Shown here in pieces: positions 55,101-64,000 of a DNA stretch of 64,000 nt. How positions within the stretch are numbered: position 1 is the stretch's first letter; every line of letters begins with the position of its first letter. Source of the DNA: Halorientalis sp. IM1011 (GTDB taxonomy: Archaea; Halobacteriota; Halobacteria; Halobacteriales; Haloarculaceae); assembly GCF_001989615.1 (NCBI RefSeq), contig NZ_CP019067.1, positions 1 to 64,000 on the forward strand. The letters are read 5' to 3'. The position numbers and the translations under genes are program-made. Below the pieces are notes generated by a model, which was given only the letters and a program-made list of their open reading frames with translations, was not told the origin of the DNA and searched no databases.

Positions 55101-55639
55101 CCGACCCGGCGGCCGTCGAGACCGCCCTGAACGAGACCGTCGCCGTCGCCGACTACAGTCGCGTGGGGGACGGCGACAGCGAGGTGTACGAGATCGAGTT
55201 CGCCGACGAGACCGTCCTCGGAACGTTGCTGGAACACGGCGGGCTCCCGCGGGATCTCACCGTCGACGACGGGGGGATGGAGCTGTTCGTCGACGTGCCC
55301 CACGACATTCACGTCCGGGAACTGGTCGACGCCGTCCGGGCCTCGTACCCGACGACGGAACTGATCGCCCGCAAAGACGTGAGCCGCGAATTACACAGCG
55401 CGGACCAACTGCGTTGCGACGTGCTGAGCGATCTGACCGAGCGCCAGCGCGAGGTCCTGTCGACGGCTTACCTGAGCGGATACTTCGAGCGGCCCCGGGA
55501 GAGTACTGGACAGGATATCGCGGACACGCTCGGGGTCTCACAGCCTGCGGTGAACCGACATCTCAGGGTCGCTCAGCGAGCGGTCTTCGACTGGTTGCTC
55601 TCCGGAACCGACGTGGACGGCGCTGCTCTGGATCGATGA
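52151..55639 (+). CDS. Bat-like regulator: degenerate receiver, PAS, GAF domains and HTH_10
   Basis: A 1162-residue soluble regulator. A receiver-like domain (~6-125) lacks the phosphoacceptor Asp (VIAVLVANATDES). Two PAS domains follow (YETIFNTVEDGIYLMDPDGR; IFEAVPDLLYAFDENG), then three GAF-type domains and a bacterio-opsin-activator C-terminus. The terminal HTH is LTERQREVLSTAYLSGYFER to DTLGVSQPAVNRHLR. Such proteins sense light, redox or ligands and regulate transcription. Target genes unknown; no bacteriorhodopsin gene is in view. Confidence 0.88.
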   Translation: MTDRDPILLVADSERPVPTTIEERGAAPVRRVDDETAARDAIADGVIAVLVANATDESVETLVERISDEVPETPVVAVVEERSETDDALFEAGATGVVTSETVPRLVGPDGPELLAEMKQNDSVRGGDRDTAATPSLAETELLGGQTVPRQHDGSLVLGGSNAPTQADRQRYETIFNTVEDGIYLMDPDGRFVAVNDAGEELTGYPREYLVGRHVSIALPEEDIERGRQLIQDLLRDDDRHVGTLEQTVVTAEGEEIPCENRLAIIESDGEFLGNVGVIRDVRERRERERQLREERALVEAIFEAVPDLLYAFDENGEFLRWNDYVPEVTGYGEDEIQEMNPLQFLAPDERERVRDTLGTVVSNRRIEHVEADLATSDGERIPHEFSGGPVVDDDGELIGVAGMGRDVSDRVARERQIERQRDELDELNRINAVIRDIDQALIRARSREEAEHVVCDRLAASEAYRFAIVTGYDPTTDTLVPRTGAGDHDRLDVVEALGSAPDELGREAIRTRGVEVVGNLRASDRLDAWESAAFECGARSLAVIPITFEDRIYGLLSVFAARPNAFDEREKTVLGELGDTLGYALDTIEREEREQLLTTLQASTRELIDAESRPEVCERVVTAVADVLTEADVGVFLLDDDRGDLARTAATTEFSDRFPSERLPDPDTRGTTIWSAFLDGETVVFDTTELASLTDDIGSGMAVPLGDHALLVALSPDPTGLDGDIRHVLELFATSAEAALDRVEGEADLRARDAELERQNRRLKRQVKINEVLRGVDEALVDGTTRAEIEESVCERLVTEGSYRFAWIGQFDPATEDVEPRTWAGEGSEYLDTLGTDGREPSYRALDGGESVIVSPVSEHLREEPWRQAALRRDFRSVVAVPLAYENYTYGVLAVYAENSDAFGETERPVFAELGETIANAINGIETKQSLLGDDAIRLKLHLDDETSPLVSLRRRLDCTIRLEGINTWTADGLRAFLTIADADPAAVETALNETVAVADYSRVGDGDSEVYEIEFADETVLGTLLEHGGLPRDLTVDDGGMELFVDVPHDIHVRELVDAVRASYPTTELIARKDVSRELHSADQLRCDVLSDLTERQREVLSTAYLSGYFERPRESTGQDIADTLGVSQPAVNRHLRVAQRAVFDWLLSGTDVDGAALDR

Positions 55640-55770
55640 GTAGCTCCCGGAAATCCTCGAACAGACGGTTCTCCCGGCCGGGTTATACTGATAACGCCCC
55701 GTCACGGCGACGGTTATCTATATCGTGACCAGAGCCTTCGGTAACACTGTGTTTGTCCCTATGTGGAATC

Positions 55771-56091
55771 ATGCGTGCGAGTATAAGCGACACCAGTGGC
55801 GTACCATCAGCTAGCAAACCAGTCGTCGAGACGATCGTCTCCGCAGTTGCGCGGGTAGAGGGCGTCGATCCCGTCGACCTGTCGGAGCCGGTCTTCGCGT
55901 TCGTCGATCCCGACGCGCTGGACGCCCTCGTCGCCTCGGCGCGGCCCGATACCGACCTCTCCGTCACGTTCGAGGCCTGGGGCCACGAGATCGGTATCGA
56001 GGGGGATGGAACGATCCGGGTAGACGGCGAAATTCAGAGTCAGTCTGCACCCGAGGGTGTGACGGGGATCAGGCAAGGGACACACAGGTAA
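55771..56091 (+). CDS. HalOD1-domain protein
   Basis: A 106-residue protein starting MRASISDTSGVPSASKPVVE. SAVARVEGVDPVDLSEPVFA and FVDPDALDALV with VTFEAWGHEIGIEGDGTIRV match the haloarchaeal output domain HalOD1. It follows the Bat-like gene, and between them lies an inverted repeat (GATAA..TTATC, CCGTC/GACGG; about 55690-55720) that could be an operator. Confidence 0.7.
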   Translation: MRASISDTSGVPSASKPVVETIVSAVARVEGVDPVDLSEPVFAFVDPDALDALVASARPDTDLSVTFEAWGHEIGIEGDGTIRVDGEIQSQSAPEGVTGIRQGTHR

Positions 56092-56127
56092 GTCAGGACG
56101 ACATTTTCGAGACAGGACCAATAGAGC

Positions 56128-56280
56128 ATGAACACAGCAACGATGGCGGTCTGTGAGCACTGTGGGAACGATATCGACACTGACGAGTGGTATCCTATCG
56201 AAACGGAACTGGCGACCGACGGGACCCTCGTCTTTCACCCGTTTTGCTCCGACCGCTGTCGAGCGGCCTGGAAAGCCTGA
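56128..56280 (+). CDS. 50-residue zinc-finger protein
   Basis: Reads MNTATMAVCEHCGNDIDTDE, continuing to HPFCSDRCRAAWKA. CEHC and CSDRC form one zinc-binding unit of the TRASH/DUF7576-like type common in haloarchaea. It ends ten bases before convergent leuB. Function unknown. Confidence 0.68.
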   Translation: MNTATMAVCEHCGNDIDTDEWYPIETELATDGTLVFHPFCSDRCRAAWKA

Positions 56281-56289
56281 CTGGCCCGG

Positions 56290-57270
56290 CTACAGCGCGT
56301 CCACCACTGCGTCGGTCACGTCGTCGGTCGTGGCGTCGCCGCCCAGATCCGGCGTCCGCGGCCCGCCCTCCAGAACAGCCGTGACCGCGTTCCGGACGCG
56401 GGTCGCCTCGTCGCCGTACCCGAGATGGTCGAGCATCATCGCTGCGCTCAGGATCATCGCCGCCGGGTTCGCGACGCCCTCCCCCGCGATGTCCGGCGCG
56501 GAACCGTGGACCGGCTCGAAGAGTGCGTTGTCCGGCCCGATGTTCGCACTCGGTAGCAGACCCAGTCCGCCGACGAGCCCGGCCGCCAGATCCGAGAGCA
56601 TGTCCCCCGCGAGGTTCGGACAGATGACCACACCGTAGTCCTCGGGGTGCATGATGAGGTGCATCGCCAGCGCGTCCATCAGCGCGTCGTCGAACTCGAA
56701 ATTGCCTTCCTCGGCAACATCCTCACACGCCGCCAGGAACCGCCCGTCGGTCTTTCGCATGACGTTTGCCTTGTGAGCGACCGTCACGTCCGAGTAGCCG
56801 TTCTCCTCGGCGTACTCGAAGCCGAACTCGGCGATCCGTCGGGACGCGTCCTCGGTGACGAGTCGGGTGAGTGTGGTCACGTCTTCGGTCAGGTCGTCCT
56901 CGATGCCGGCGTAGACTCCTTCGGTGTTCTCCCGGACGAACACGAGGTCGGTCTCGGGCTTGACCGCGTCCACGCCCGGGTACGCACGGGCCGGGCGGAC
57001 GTTGGCGAAGGAGTCGACGGCCTCCCGGAGCGGGAGGATTACGTCGGCGGCCGTCTCGCCGGCCGCGCCGAACAGCGTCGCGTCGGACTCCGCGGCCAGA
57101 TCGTAGGTCTCGTCGGGGAGTGCCTCGCCGCGCTCTTCTTTCACGTAATCGCCGGCTTCGCCGTCGACGAACTCCAGATCCAGTTCCAGCGCCTCGAGCA
57201 CATCGATGGCCGCAGGGACGACTTCGCCGCCGATACCGTCGCCGGGGATGACCGCGATCCGGTGTGTCAT
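56290..57270 (-). CDS. leuB: 3-isopropylmalate dehydrogenase
   Basis: A 326-residue enzyme of leucine synthesis. Seen: [19 protein letters not shown], substrate-binding [34 protein letters not shown], and [20 protein letters not shown] with [14 protein letters not shown]. It oxidatively decarboxylates isopropylmalate with NAD. It is separated from leuCD by the TetR/SDR insertion. Start at ATG 57270. Confidence 0.93.
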   Translation of the reverse strand: MTHRIAVIPGDGIGGEVVPAAIDVLEALELDLEFVDGEAGDYVKEERGEALPDETYDLAAESDATLFGAAGETAADVILPLREAVDSFANVRPARAYPGVDAVKPETDLVFVRENTEGVYAGIEDDLTEDVTTLTRLVTEDASRRIAEFGFEYAEENGYSDVTVAHKANVMRKTDGRFLAACEDVAEEGNFEFDDALMDALAMHLIMHPEDYGVVICPNLAGDMLSDLAAGLVGGLGLLPSANIGPDNALFEPVHGSAPDIAGEGVANPAAMILSAAMMLDHLGYGDEATRVRNAVTAVLEGGPRTPDLGGDATTDDVTDAVVDAL

Positions 57271-57445
57271 TACCTCCTCAGGCGAGTGCCCGGGCGAATA
57301 GGTTTGCGGTTTCGCCAGCCCGCTGGAGTGGGCCGGCCGCGGCCCGCGATAAGACGGTCGCCGAAACTGCGATGCTCTGGGACCACCCAGATAACCAGCG
57401 GTTTTAATATTAACAGATATGTAAACCCGATCCAGAGGATACGCT

Positions 57446-57652
57446 ATGAACCGAAGAATCACCCGCCGATACCTGGTTATCGGTACCGTTAGCGCCCTGC
57501 TATCGTTGGTTGTCCTTCCTATCGCAGGGCTCGTATCGATATACAGCGGGTACAGGATCAAAGATCACGCTCCAGCGATCTACAGTACACTCTTGGCCGG
57601 GATCGGCGGGTTCTCTGTCGTCCTGTGGCTCACGTATCTCGTAAGCCTCTGA
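57446..57652 (+). CDS. Small two-helix membrane protein
   Basis: A 68-residue protein starting [20 protein letters not shown]. Two hydrophobic helices ([20 protein letters not shown] and [20 protein letters not shown]). The promoter has a ttaatattaa palindrome within GGTTT/AAACC (57400-57427), about 30 bp upstream, a possible TATA/operator overlap. Function unknown. Confidence 0.5.
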   Translation: MNRRITRRYLVIGTVSALLSLVVLPIAGLVSIYSGYRIKDHAPAIYSTLLAGIGGFSVVLWLTYLVSL

Positions 57653-57757
57653 GAGCCACTCGAATCGGTCGTCAGTCGGATCGGAGAAGAGCCGTAGCGG
57701 AAAACGCAGTATCGCAGATCCAAAAAGAACACTGTCTGCCACACCACCTATCATTCA

Positions 57758-58360
57758 ATGACGCAGAACGGCGATCCGGGAGAACTCGGGCCGGCAAAAA
57801 CGGAGATCATGGAGGCGACGTACCAGGCGTTGCAGAAACACGGGTACGACAACCTCACGATTCAGGATATTGCTGACGAGTTCGAGAACAGCCGCACGCT
57901 CCTCTATTATCACTACGATGGGCGAGACGAACTGTTAGTCGACTTTCTCGAGTACGTGCTGTACGAGTTTCTCGGGAGCCTCCCTGACGAGAAGCAATCG
58001 GCTCGGGCCGAACTCGAAACGCTGGTCGAGGTCCTCCTCCCGGCTACTCTCGACGAAGAAGTCTATCGGGTCCAGCTCGCCATGTTCGAACTGCGAGTAA
58101 ATGGCCCGCACGATCGGGACGCCCGCGAACAGTACCTGCGCGTCGATAGCGAACTCAAAGACCTACTCGAGGATATCTTCACCCGCGGTCTCGAAGCCGG
58201 TGAATTTGCCGACATTGAACCGGCGGTCGAGGCCGAACTCTTTCTCTCCTTGCTTACCGGGACACGAACTCGACGGCTCACGGTCTACGATCCGGAGGAG
58301 TCGATTCACGAACTGCGAAACGCAATCAATACCCAGATCGAGCGTATTTCGTCCAGTTAA
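57758..58360 (+). CDS. TetR-family transcriptional regulator
   Basis: A 200-residue repressor-type protein. N-terminal HTH (KTEIMEATYQALQKHGYDNL, then TIQDIADEFENSRTLLYYHY) and a helical ligand-binding domain. It lies 200 bp before the SDR gene on the same strand and probably controls it and itself. Confidence 0.88.
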   Translation: MTQNGDPGELGPAKTEIMEATYQALQKHGYDNLTIQDIADEFENSRTLLYYHYDGRDELLVDFLEYVLYEFLGSLPDEKQSARAELETLVEVLLPATLDEEVYRVQLAMFELRVNGPHDRDAREQYLRVDSELKDLLEDIFTRGLEAGEFADIEPAVEAELFLSLLTGTRTRRLTVYDPEESIHELRNAINTQIERISSS

Positions 58361-58560
58361 CGACCCGCCGCTTCTGTCCGCAACTGTTTCCTCACCTCAC
58401 TTTCTCACCCGACCAGTCCCTCCGTCGGAAACCGAGCCACGTCGACCGTGGACTACCGGACCGCCCGCATACCGGCCGTTTAGAGGTCAGATCGCGGTGT
58501 CTCGATATAGTCGACTGGATCAAAAGGCACTTTACAATATATTCAATATATAAATATACG
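58361..58560. promoter_or_regulatory. A/T-rich promoter region of the SDR gene
   Basis: The last ~35 bases before the ATG (from 58529) are almost pure A/T (tttacaatatattcaatata), containing the TATA element of a leaderless gene. The partly symmetric sequence could be the TetR operator. Confidence 0.4.
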
Positions 58561-59310
58561 ATGTACGAACTGGCCGAGAACGTGGCGCTCGTCACCGGTG
58601 CTGGCTCTGGAATTGGTCGGGCAACAGCAAGACGGTTCGCCCGAGAGGGTGCGACGGTCGTCGTCGCGGATATCGATGTCGACGGTGGCGAGGAGACTGT
58701 CAGCCGAATCGAGGACGCTGGCGGGACCGCGACCTTCGTGAAAACCGATGTCGGACGTCCGGATTCGATCGAATCCAGCGTCGAGACCGTCATCGAACAG
58801 TATGAACGCCTCGATTACGCAATCAACAACGCGGCGACGGGCAACGAACCCGCACCGATCACCGAGATCGAGGAAACCGAGTGGGATCGCATCAACGACA
58901 TCAACCAGAAGGGCGTCTGGGCAGGAATGAGGGAGCAGATCCCGGCCATGGAGGCATCTGGCGGCGGTGCGATCGTCAACGTTGCCTCCATGGCGGGTAT
59001 CCGGGGCAGTCCGGGGCGCAGTCCGTACAGCGCGAGCAAGCACGGCGTCGTCGGGTTGACGAAGACGGGTGCCCTCGAATTTGCCGACGCTGGGGTGCGA
59101 GTGAATGCAGTATGTCCGACGATCGTCGATACACCTGCGTTGCGTGCGATGTCCGAGGCAGAACAGCAACAGGTGATCTCGAACGTCCCGATGGGCCGTC
59201 CGGCACAGCCAGAAGAAGTTGCCAGTGCGATCCTGTGGCTCTGCTCGGACGAGGCGTCGTTCATCACTGGCCAGACGATCCCGATCGACGGCGGCGAATC
59301 TCAGCAGTAG
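58561..59310 (+). CDS. Short-chain dehydrogenase/reductase
   Basis: A 249-residue SDR. Cofactor loop VTGAGSGIGRATARRF, NNAA-type motif DYAINNAATG, catalytic Ser (NVASMAGIRG) and YxxxK (YSASKHG). An Asp in VADIDVDG favours NAD. Substrate unknown. It is downstream of TetR and likely regulated by it. Confidence 0.92.
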   Translation: MYELAENVALVTGAGSGIGRATARRFAREGATVVVADIDVDGGEETVSRIEDAGGTATFVKTDVGRPDSIESSVETVIEQYERLDYAINNAATGNEPAPITEIEETEWDRINDINQKGVWAGMREQIPAMEASGGGAIVNVASMAGIRGSPGRSPYSASKHGVVGLTKTGALEFADAGVRVNAVCPTIVDTPALRAMSEAEQQQVISNVPMGRPAQPEEVASAILWLCSDEASFITGQTIPIDGGESQQ

Positions 59311-59445
59311 GGCAACGCCGCCCCCGCCAGTTCGAGGGTCGTGGTTCAGAGCGACCCACACCTCGCAGGTTACGTTCGATAGACGAACGGGGACAGCGAG
59401 AAACGGGAAAAGTGAATCGACGACCGAACGACCGACTCGGAATTC

Positions 59446-60054
59446 TCAGACGTACGGCAGACCCTCGGCCGTCTCCGAGATAGCCTCCTGATTGGCCTTC
59501 ATCAGGGCCGTCGTGTCCCAGATGCCGTCCACGAGCGCCTTCCGCTGGCCCTCGTCGACGGTCACGTCGACGGTCTTCCCGTCGTAGGTAACGGTCTCCT
59601 CGGCCACGTCGATGTCGATTTCGGCGTCAGGGTTCTCGTCCACGAAGTCCTGCAGGTCCTCGATGGTCTCCTGATCGGCGGTGACCGTCGGCATTCCGAG
59701 CGCCAGACAGTTGCCGGCGAAAATCTCGGCGAAGGACTCGCCGATGAACGCGTCGATCCCCCACCGCATCAGCGCCTGCGGGGCGTGCTCACGGGAGGAC
59801 CCACAGCCGAAGTTCGCGTTGACGACCATCACGTTGGCGTCCGTGAACCGGTCCTCGTTCATCGGGTGGTCCTTCTCGTTGTCGTCCTCGTCGAACCGCT
59901 GATCGAAGAAGGAGAACTGCCCGAGCCCGTCGAAGGTGACGACCTTCATGAACCGCGCCGGGATGATCTGGTCGGTGTCGATGTCGTTCCCGCGGACTGG
60001 AATCCCGGTCCCGGTGACTTCCTTTACTTCGGGAATCTCCACTTCGTCTGTCAT
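59446..60054 (-). CDS. leuD: 3-isopropylmalate dehydratase small subunit
   Basis: A 202-residue swivel domain of isopropylmalate isomerase. It starts [20 protein letters not shown], with [17 protein letters not shown] and [20 protein letters not shown]. Its ATG overlaps the end of leuC by four bases. Pairs with LeuC to interconvert isopropylmalate isomers. Confidence 0.95.
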   Translation of the reverse strand: MTDEVEIPEVKEVTGTGIPVRGNDIDTDQIIPARFMKVVTFDGLGQFSFFDQRFDEDDNEKDHPMNEDRFTDANVMVVNANFGCGSSREHAPQALMRWGIDAFIGESFAEIFAGNCLALGMPTVTADQETIEDLQDFVDENPDAEIDIDVAEETVTYDGKTVDVTVDEGQRKALVDGIWDTTALMKANQEAISETAEGLPYV

Positions 60055-61472
60055 ACGCTGACCACCTCCTCCAGATCGCGTACGTCTGTAACCTCACCGG
60101 TCACGGCGGCCGCCGCGACCATCTGGGGGTTCATCAGCACCGTCCGGCCGTCCTTGCTCCCCTGGCGACCGACGAAGTTCCGGTTCGACGACGACGCGGA
60201 GGCCTCGTCGCCCTCCAGCTGGTCGTCGTTCATGCCCAGACACATCGAACAGCCGGCGTTACGCCAGTCGAAGCCGGCCGCCTCGAAGACGTCTTTCAGA
60301 CCTTCTTCCTCGGCGGCCTTCTGGACGCGCTGGCTGCCGGGGACGACGAACGCGCGCACGTCGTCGGGGACCTGCCGGCCCTCGACGATCTTCGCCGCGC
60401 GGCGCAGGTCCGGCAGCCGAGCGTTCGTACAGGATCCGAGGAAGGCAACGTCGATGTCGTAGCCTTCCATCGTGTCGCCGGGCTCGACGCGCATGTGCTC
60501 CTGCGCGCGCCGGGCCGTGTCCTGCTTCTCTTCCGGCAGGTCCTCGGGGGCCGGGATGGGCTGGGTGACGCCGACGCCCTGGCCGGGCGTGGTGCCCCAG
60601 GTGACGACGGGCTCCAGTTCGCTCGCGTCGATGTGGACCACGTCGTCGTACTCCGCGTCCTCGTCGCTGCGGATGGACTCCCAGTACGGCTTGAGTTCCT
60701 CGAACTTCTCGGGGTTCTCCTGGAAGTAATCGGTCTCTTCCAGCCACTCGTAGGTGGTCTCGTCGGGGTTGACGTAGCCCGCACGAGCGCCGCCCTCGAT
60801 GGACATGTTACAGATGGACATCCGGCCTTCCATCCCGAGGTCCTCGATGGCCTCGCCGGCGTACTCGTAGACGTAGCCGACGCCGCCCTCGGTACCCAGT
60901 CGGCGGATGATCTCCAGGATGATGTCCTTGGCCTCGACGCCCTCGCCGAGTTCGCCGTCGACCTGAATCTTCCGCACCTTTTGCTTCTCCATCGCGATGG
61001 TCTGGGTCGCCAGCACGTCCCGAATCTGGCTGGTCCCGATCCCGAACGCGAGCGCGCCGAACGCGCCGTGGGTGGAGGTGTGGCTGTCGCCGCAGACGAT
61101 GGTCTTTCCGGGCTGGGTCAGCCCCTGCTCCGGACCGACGACGTGGACGATGCCCTGCTCGCCGGTCTCGGGCGAGAGGAACTCGATGCCCGCGTCCCGG
61201 ACGTTCTCCTCCAGTTCCGACATCATCTCTTCGGCCGCGTCGTCGCTGTAGGGCCGGGACTGGTCCGCGGTGGGGACGATGTGGTCGACCGTCGCCAGCG
61301 TCAGGTCGGGTCGGGCGACCTCCAGGTCGCGTTCCTGGAGCATCCCGAACGCCTGCGGGCTCGTGACCTCGTGGATGAGGTGCAGGCCCACGAACAGCTG
61401 ATCCTGCCCGTTGGGCAGCGTCGTCACCTTGTGGTTCTCCCAGACTTTGTCGTACAGCGTATTTTCGCTCAT
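60051..61472 (-). CDS. leuC: 3-isopropylmalate dehydratase large subunit
   Basis: A 473-residue aconitase-superfamily enzyme. It starts [20 protein letters not shown]. The 4Fe-4S ligands are in [17 protein letters not shown] and [19 protein letters not shown]; substrate segment [20 protein letters not shown]. Overlaps the 38-codon gene upstream by four bases and leuD downstream by four bases. Confidence 0.95.
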   Translation of the reverse strand: MSENTLYDKVWENHKVTTLPNGQDQLFVGLHLIHEVTSPQAFGMLQERDLEVARPDLTLATVDHIVPTADQSRPYSDDAAEEMMSELEENVRDAGIEFLSPETGEQGIVHVVGPEQGLTQPGKTIVCGDSHTSTHGAFGALAFGIGTSQIRDVLATQTIAMEKQKVRKIQVDGELGEGVEAKDIILEIIRRLGTEGGVGYVYEYAGEAIEDLGMEGRMSICNMSIEGGARAGYVNPDETTYEWLEETDYFQENPEKFEELKPYWESIRSDEDAEYDDVVHIDASELEPVVTWGTTPGQGVGVTQPIPAPEDLPEEKQDTARRAQEHMRVEPGDTMEGYDIDVAFLGSCTNARLPDLRRAAKIVEGRQVPDDVRAFVVPGSQRVQKAAEEEGLKDVFEAAGFDWRNAGCSMCLGMNDDQLEGDEASASSSNRNFVGRQGSKDGRTVLMNPQMVAAAAVTGEVTDVRDLEEVVSV

Positions 61473-61585
61473 ACTGTCTCAGATCGTCCCTCTGTGCCAC
61501 GCTCGAAGGCGCGCTCGACGCCTTCGCCGTGAGGCGGTGTGTGGTCCACGTCGCACATCCGCTGTCGGTCGCTGTCCTCGGTCAT
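61469..61585 (-). CDS. 38-residue protein between ilvC and leuC
   Basis: Reads [20 protein letters not shown], then [18 protein letters not shown]. It overlaps ilvC at its start (ATG within the ilvC end) and leuC at its stop (ATGA), filling the gap exactly. The tight coupling suggests a real translated peptide, perhaps a translational relay or regulator. No function known. Confidence 0.55.
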   Translation of the reverse strand: MTEDSDRQRMCDVDHTPPHGEGVERAFERGTEGRSETV

Positions 61586-62583
61586 TGTTCGTCCTCGTCC
61601 CAGGCGAAGAGGTCGCGCAGGCGCTCGCCGACCTCCTCGATCTGGTGGTTCTGTTCGGCACTGCGGTACTGCTTGTAGGCCGGCCGGTTGGCCTGATTTT
61701 CGTTGATCCACTCGCGGGCGAACTCGCCGTTCTGGACGCCCTCGAGGATCTCCTCCATCCCCTCGCGGTCGATGACGTCCTCACCGCGGGTGAGGCCGCC
61801 GTATTCGGCGGTGTCGGAGACGGAGTTCCACATCTCCATGTGGCCGCCCTCGTACATCAGATCGACGATCAGCTTGAGTTCGTTCAGACACTCGAAGTAG
61901 GCCATCTCCGGGGAGTAGCCCGCGTCGACGAGCGTCTCGAAACCGGCCTTCACGAGGTCGGTCACGCCGCCACACAGTACAGCTTGCTCGCCGAACAGGT
62001 CGGTCTCGGTCTCCTCGCGGAAGGTCGTCTGGATCGTGCCGGCACGCGTACAGCCGATGGCCTTCGCGTACGCGAGTCCTTCCTCTTTGGCCTCGCCCGT
62101 CGCGTCCTGATAGATGGCCAGCAGGCCGGGGGTCCCCTCGCCTTTCTCGTAGTTGCGGCGGACGAGGTGGCCCGGCGACTTGGGCGCGACCATCGTCACG
62201 TCCACGTCTTCCGGGGGCTCGATCTGGCCGTAGTGGATGTTGAACCCGTGGGCGAACTGGAGCGTGTCGCCGGCCTCCAGTTCGTCACGAATCTGCTCGT
62301 AGACCGCGGGCTGCACAGTATCAGGAACGAGCATCTTCACGATGTCGCCCCGGGCGGCGGCCTCGACCGGTGTCGTGACTTCCAGCCCCTCGTCTTCGGC
62401 GGCGTCGCGGGAGGACGAGCCCTTCCGGAGGCCGACGACCACGTCGACGCCGCTGTCCTGAAGGTTCAGCGCGTGGGCGTGGCCCTGGCTGCCGTAGCCC
62501 AGCACGGCGACGGTCTTGTCTTCGATGTGCGATACGTCCGCGTCCTCGTCGTAGTAGATCTCGTTGGTAAATTCGTCAGTCAT
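61582..62583 (-). CDS. ilvC: Ketol-acid reductoisomerase
   Basis: A 333-residue enzyme of branched-chain amino acid synthesis. NADP loop [17 protein letters not shown], then [21 protein letters not shown] domain with [20 protein letters not shown] and [20 protein letters not shown]; metal Glu/Asp in the C-terminal domain. Class I length. Confidence 0.95.
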   Translation of the reverse strand: MTDEFTNEIYYDEDADVSHIEDKTVAVLGYGSQGHAHALNLQDSGVDVVVGLRKGSSSRDAAEDEGLEVTTPVEAAARGDIVKMLVPDTVQPAVYEQIRDELEAGDTLQFAHGFNIHYGQIEPPEDVDVTMVAPKSPGHLVRRNYEKGEGTPGLLAIYQDATGEAKEEGLAYAKAIGCTRAGTIQTTFREETETDLFGEQAVLCGGVTDLVKAGFETLVDAGYSPEMAYFECLNELKLIVDLMYEGGHMEMWNSVSDTAEYGGLTRGEDVIDREGMEEILEGVQNGEFAREWINENQANRPAYKQYRSAEQNHQIEEVGERLRDLFAWDEDEQ

Positions 62584-63223
62584 CGTCTGCTGGTGTTTGT
62601 GAGTCCGCAGTCAGTTTCACTTCGGGTTCGACTTCCGCAGTCTGCTGTTCGCCTCTGGCCAGCGCCGCGTAGCCGGTCCGGACGATCTCGCGGATGCCGA
62701 ACTGCTTGTACGCGTCGATGGCGTCGTCGATCTTCTGCTCGTTCCCGGTGATCTCGACGGTGATCGTCCGCGGCCCGGCGTCGAGGGTTTCACCGCCGTA
62801 CATCTCCGTGATGGCGTGGACCTTGTCCGGTTCCTCGCCGTTTACCTTCACGATCACCAGTTCCCGCTGGATCGAATCGTGGTCCAGCTCCCGCACCGAG
62901 ACCACGGGGATCAGCTTCCGCAGCTGCTTTTTGGCCTGCTGGATCCCCGGCCGGGTCTCCTCGATGACGATAGTCATCCGCGCCCGGCTCTCGTCGACGG
63001 TCGTTCCGACCGTGAGACTCTCGATGTTGAACTGCCGGCGGCTGAACAGGCCGGAGACCTCCGCCAGCACGCCGGGCTCGTGTTCGACCAGCGCCGACAG
63101 CACCGCGCGACGCGGTTCGTGTTTCGCCTCCGCTTCGGGGTCGATGCGAATACCGTCCTCGTTGCGCCGGCCCTCGGGACGCATCCGCTCGCCCGGGCCC
63201 GGCCCTGGAAGTTTCCCTGTCAT
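62576..63223 (-). CDS. ilvN: Acetolactate synthase regulatory (small) subunit
   Basis: A 215-residue protein. An ACT domain (residues ~40-110: [35 protein letters not shown]) and a C-terminal domain confer valine feedback on IlvB. The first ~38 residues are an extra acidic/Gly-Pro tail common in haloarchaeal forms. Eight-base overlap with ilvC. Confidence 0.93.
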   Translation of the reverse strand: MTGKLPGPGPGERMRPEGRRNEDGIRIDPEAEAKHEPRRAVLSALVEHEPGVLAEVSGLFSRRQFNIESLTVGTTVDESRARMTIVIEETRPGIQQAKKQLRKLIPVVSVRELDHDSIQRELVIVKVNGEEPDKVHAITEMYGGETLDAGPRTITVEITGNEQKIDDAIDAYKQFGIREIVRTGYAALARGEQQTAEVEPEVKLTADSQTPADDD

Positions 63224-63225
63224 CG

Positions 63226-64000
63226 TCAGATCTCGTCCAGATGGTCTTCCGACAGCGCGAACAGGCTGTTGTCACCGCCGCTCGGCACCATCGGGTAGAC
63301 GTTCTCCTCGGGGTCGATGATCGCGTCGACGACCGCCGGCCCGTCGTACTCCAGTGCGGCCTCGATGGTCTCCTCGACCTCGTCGTAGTCCTCCAGCCGG
63401 AAGCCGCGAGCACCGTAGGCCTCCGCGAGCTTGTCGAACTCGGGGACCCACGGGTACTCCGAGGCCATCCGGCGACCCTCGTAGAAACCGTCCTGCCACT
63501 GGCGGACCATCCCGACCGCCTCGTTGTTCAGGACGACGATGGTGATGTCGAGGTTCTCCCGCACCGCAACTGAGAGCTCCTGACTCGTCATCAGGAACGA
63601 GCCGTCGCCCTCGAAGGCGATGACCTCCTTGTCCGGCTTGGCCAGTTTCGCGCCGATGGCCGCGGGGAAGCCGTATCCCATCGTCCCGAGGCCGTGGGAG
63701 GTGACCCACGTCCGGGGTTCGGTCCAGGTCCAGTACTGCCAGGCCCACATCTGGTGTTGCCCGACACCGGCCGTGACGATGGTGTCGTCGGGCATCGCCT
63801 CGTCGAACTGCTCGACGATGTACTGGGGCTTGAGCGGCCGGTCCTCCGGCATCTCGTAGTCCAGCGGGTACTCGTCTTTCCACGTCTGGCACTGCTCGCG
63901 CCAGGCGTCGGCGTCGGGCGCGTCAGTCATCGCATCACTCAACTGATCGAGCACCGCTTTGGCGTCGCCCAGCAGCGGATAGTCGGCCTCGATGTTCTTG
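63226..64000 (-). CDS. ilvB: Acetolactate synthase catalytic subunit, C-terminal part
   Basis: The thiamine-diphosphate-binding C-terminal domain: GHHQMW-type region seen as TAGVGQHQMWAWQYW, ThDP motif EGDGSFLMTSQEL to ITIVVLNNEAVGMVRQW, ending LFALSEDHLDEI. The frame is open to the right edge, so the N-terminal part lies outside. First gene of the ilvBNC-leuCD operon. Confidence 0.93.
   Translation of the reverse strand, partial: KNIEADYPLLGDAKAVLDQLSDAMTDAPDADAWREQCQTWKDEYPLDYEMPEDRPLKPQYIVEQFDEAMPDDTIVTAGVGQHQMWAWQYWTWTEPRTWVTSHGLGTMGYGFPAAIGAKLAKPDKEVIAFEGDGSFLMTSQELSVAVRENLDITIVVLNNEAVGMVRQWQDGFYEGRRMASEYPWVPEFDKLAEAYGARGFRLEDYDEVEETIEAALEYDGPAVVDAIIDPEENVYPMVPSGGDNSLFALSEDHLDEI

Overview
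The window is chromosomal DNA of a halophilic archaeon (class Halobacteria). This rests on the high G+C, the strongly acidic proteins, the mostly leaderless genes, an intron-bearing tRNA-Trp with a C/D-box-like intron, and archaeal families (HalX/HalOD1 regulators, bacterio-opsin-activator-like regulator, MBF1, HerA-like ATPase). The metabolic set (LutABC-like lactate oxidation, NADP malic enzyme, Tat-exported sugar dehydrogenase, ilv/leu operon) fits an aerobic heterotroph. I cannot fix the genus.

Layout. 1-10.4 kb: the end of a CstA-type peptide transporter, small haloarchaeal proteins, an ArsA/Get3 ATPase, a LutC/LutAB-like module, a membrane phosphoesterase, an M50-like protease, a PRC-barrel protein and a TrkA-N/DHH phosphoesterase. 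Nearly every gene here except the shortest carries apparent single-base indels, mostly in homopolymers; none are seen to the right. This looks like poor sequence rather than biology. 10.9-21.7 kb: tRNA-Lys(CTT) followed by two degenerate copies of its 3' end, sugar dehydrogenase, guaB, membrane protein pairs, tRNA-Trp with a 104-nt intron, maeB, a rhomboid protease and an FAD oxidase.

21.8-37.5 kb: a 15.6-kb integrative element of visibly lower G+C, bounded by a perfect 50-bp direct repeat inside dinB. The repeat covers the DinB catalytic motif HVDMDCFYAAC. The left copy leaves a dead 45-codon 5' stub; the right copy is joined to an element-supplied start codon and 15 codons, so an intact dinB is rebuilt under a new 5' end. 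The element carries a tyrosine integrase with an inserted Cys cluster, an HTH protein plus HUH rolling-circle initiator, an Mrr-like nuclease with membrane tail, a PD-(D/E)XK protein, a baseplate-hub-like protein, a SWIM zinc protein, small proteins and an 840-residue membrane protein. Its most striking content is RNA/DNA structure: two adjacent genes share a ~65-nt leader that folds into the same three-way junction with compensatory base changes and ends in a hairpin abutting the AUG. Three further highly structured intergenic segments are present, one a possible replication origin.

37.4-64 kb: dinB, methyltransferases, HerA-like ATPase, tpiA, a HalX response regulator, MBF1, an operon hisC-adenylate kinase-CDP-alcohol transferase, a GMC oxidoreductase with a DtxR/IdeR-type iron box in its promoter, a fumarylacetoacetate-hydrolase-family protein, an MBL hydrolase, a large PAS/GAF Bat-like regulator, leuB, a TetR/SDR pair, and the operon ilvB-ilvN-ilvC-orf38-leuC-leuD, whose ilvB runs off the right edge.
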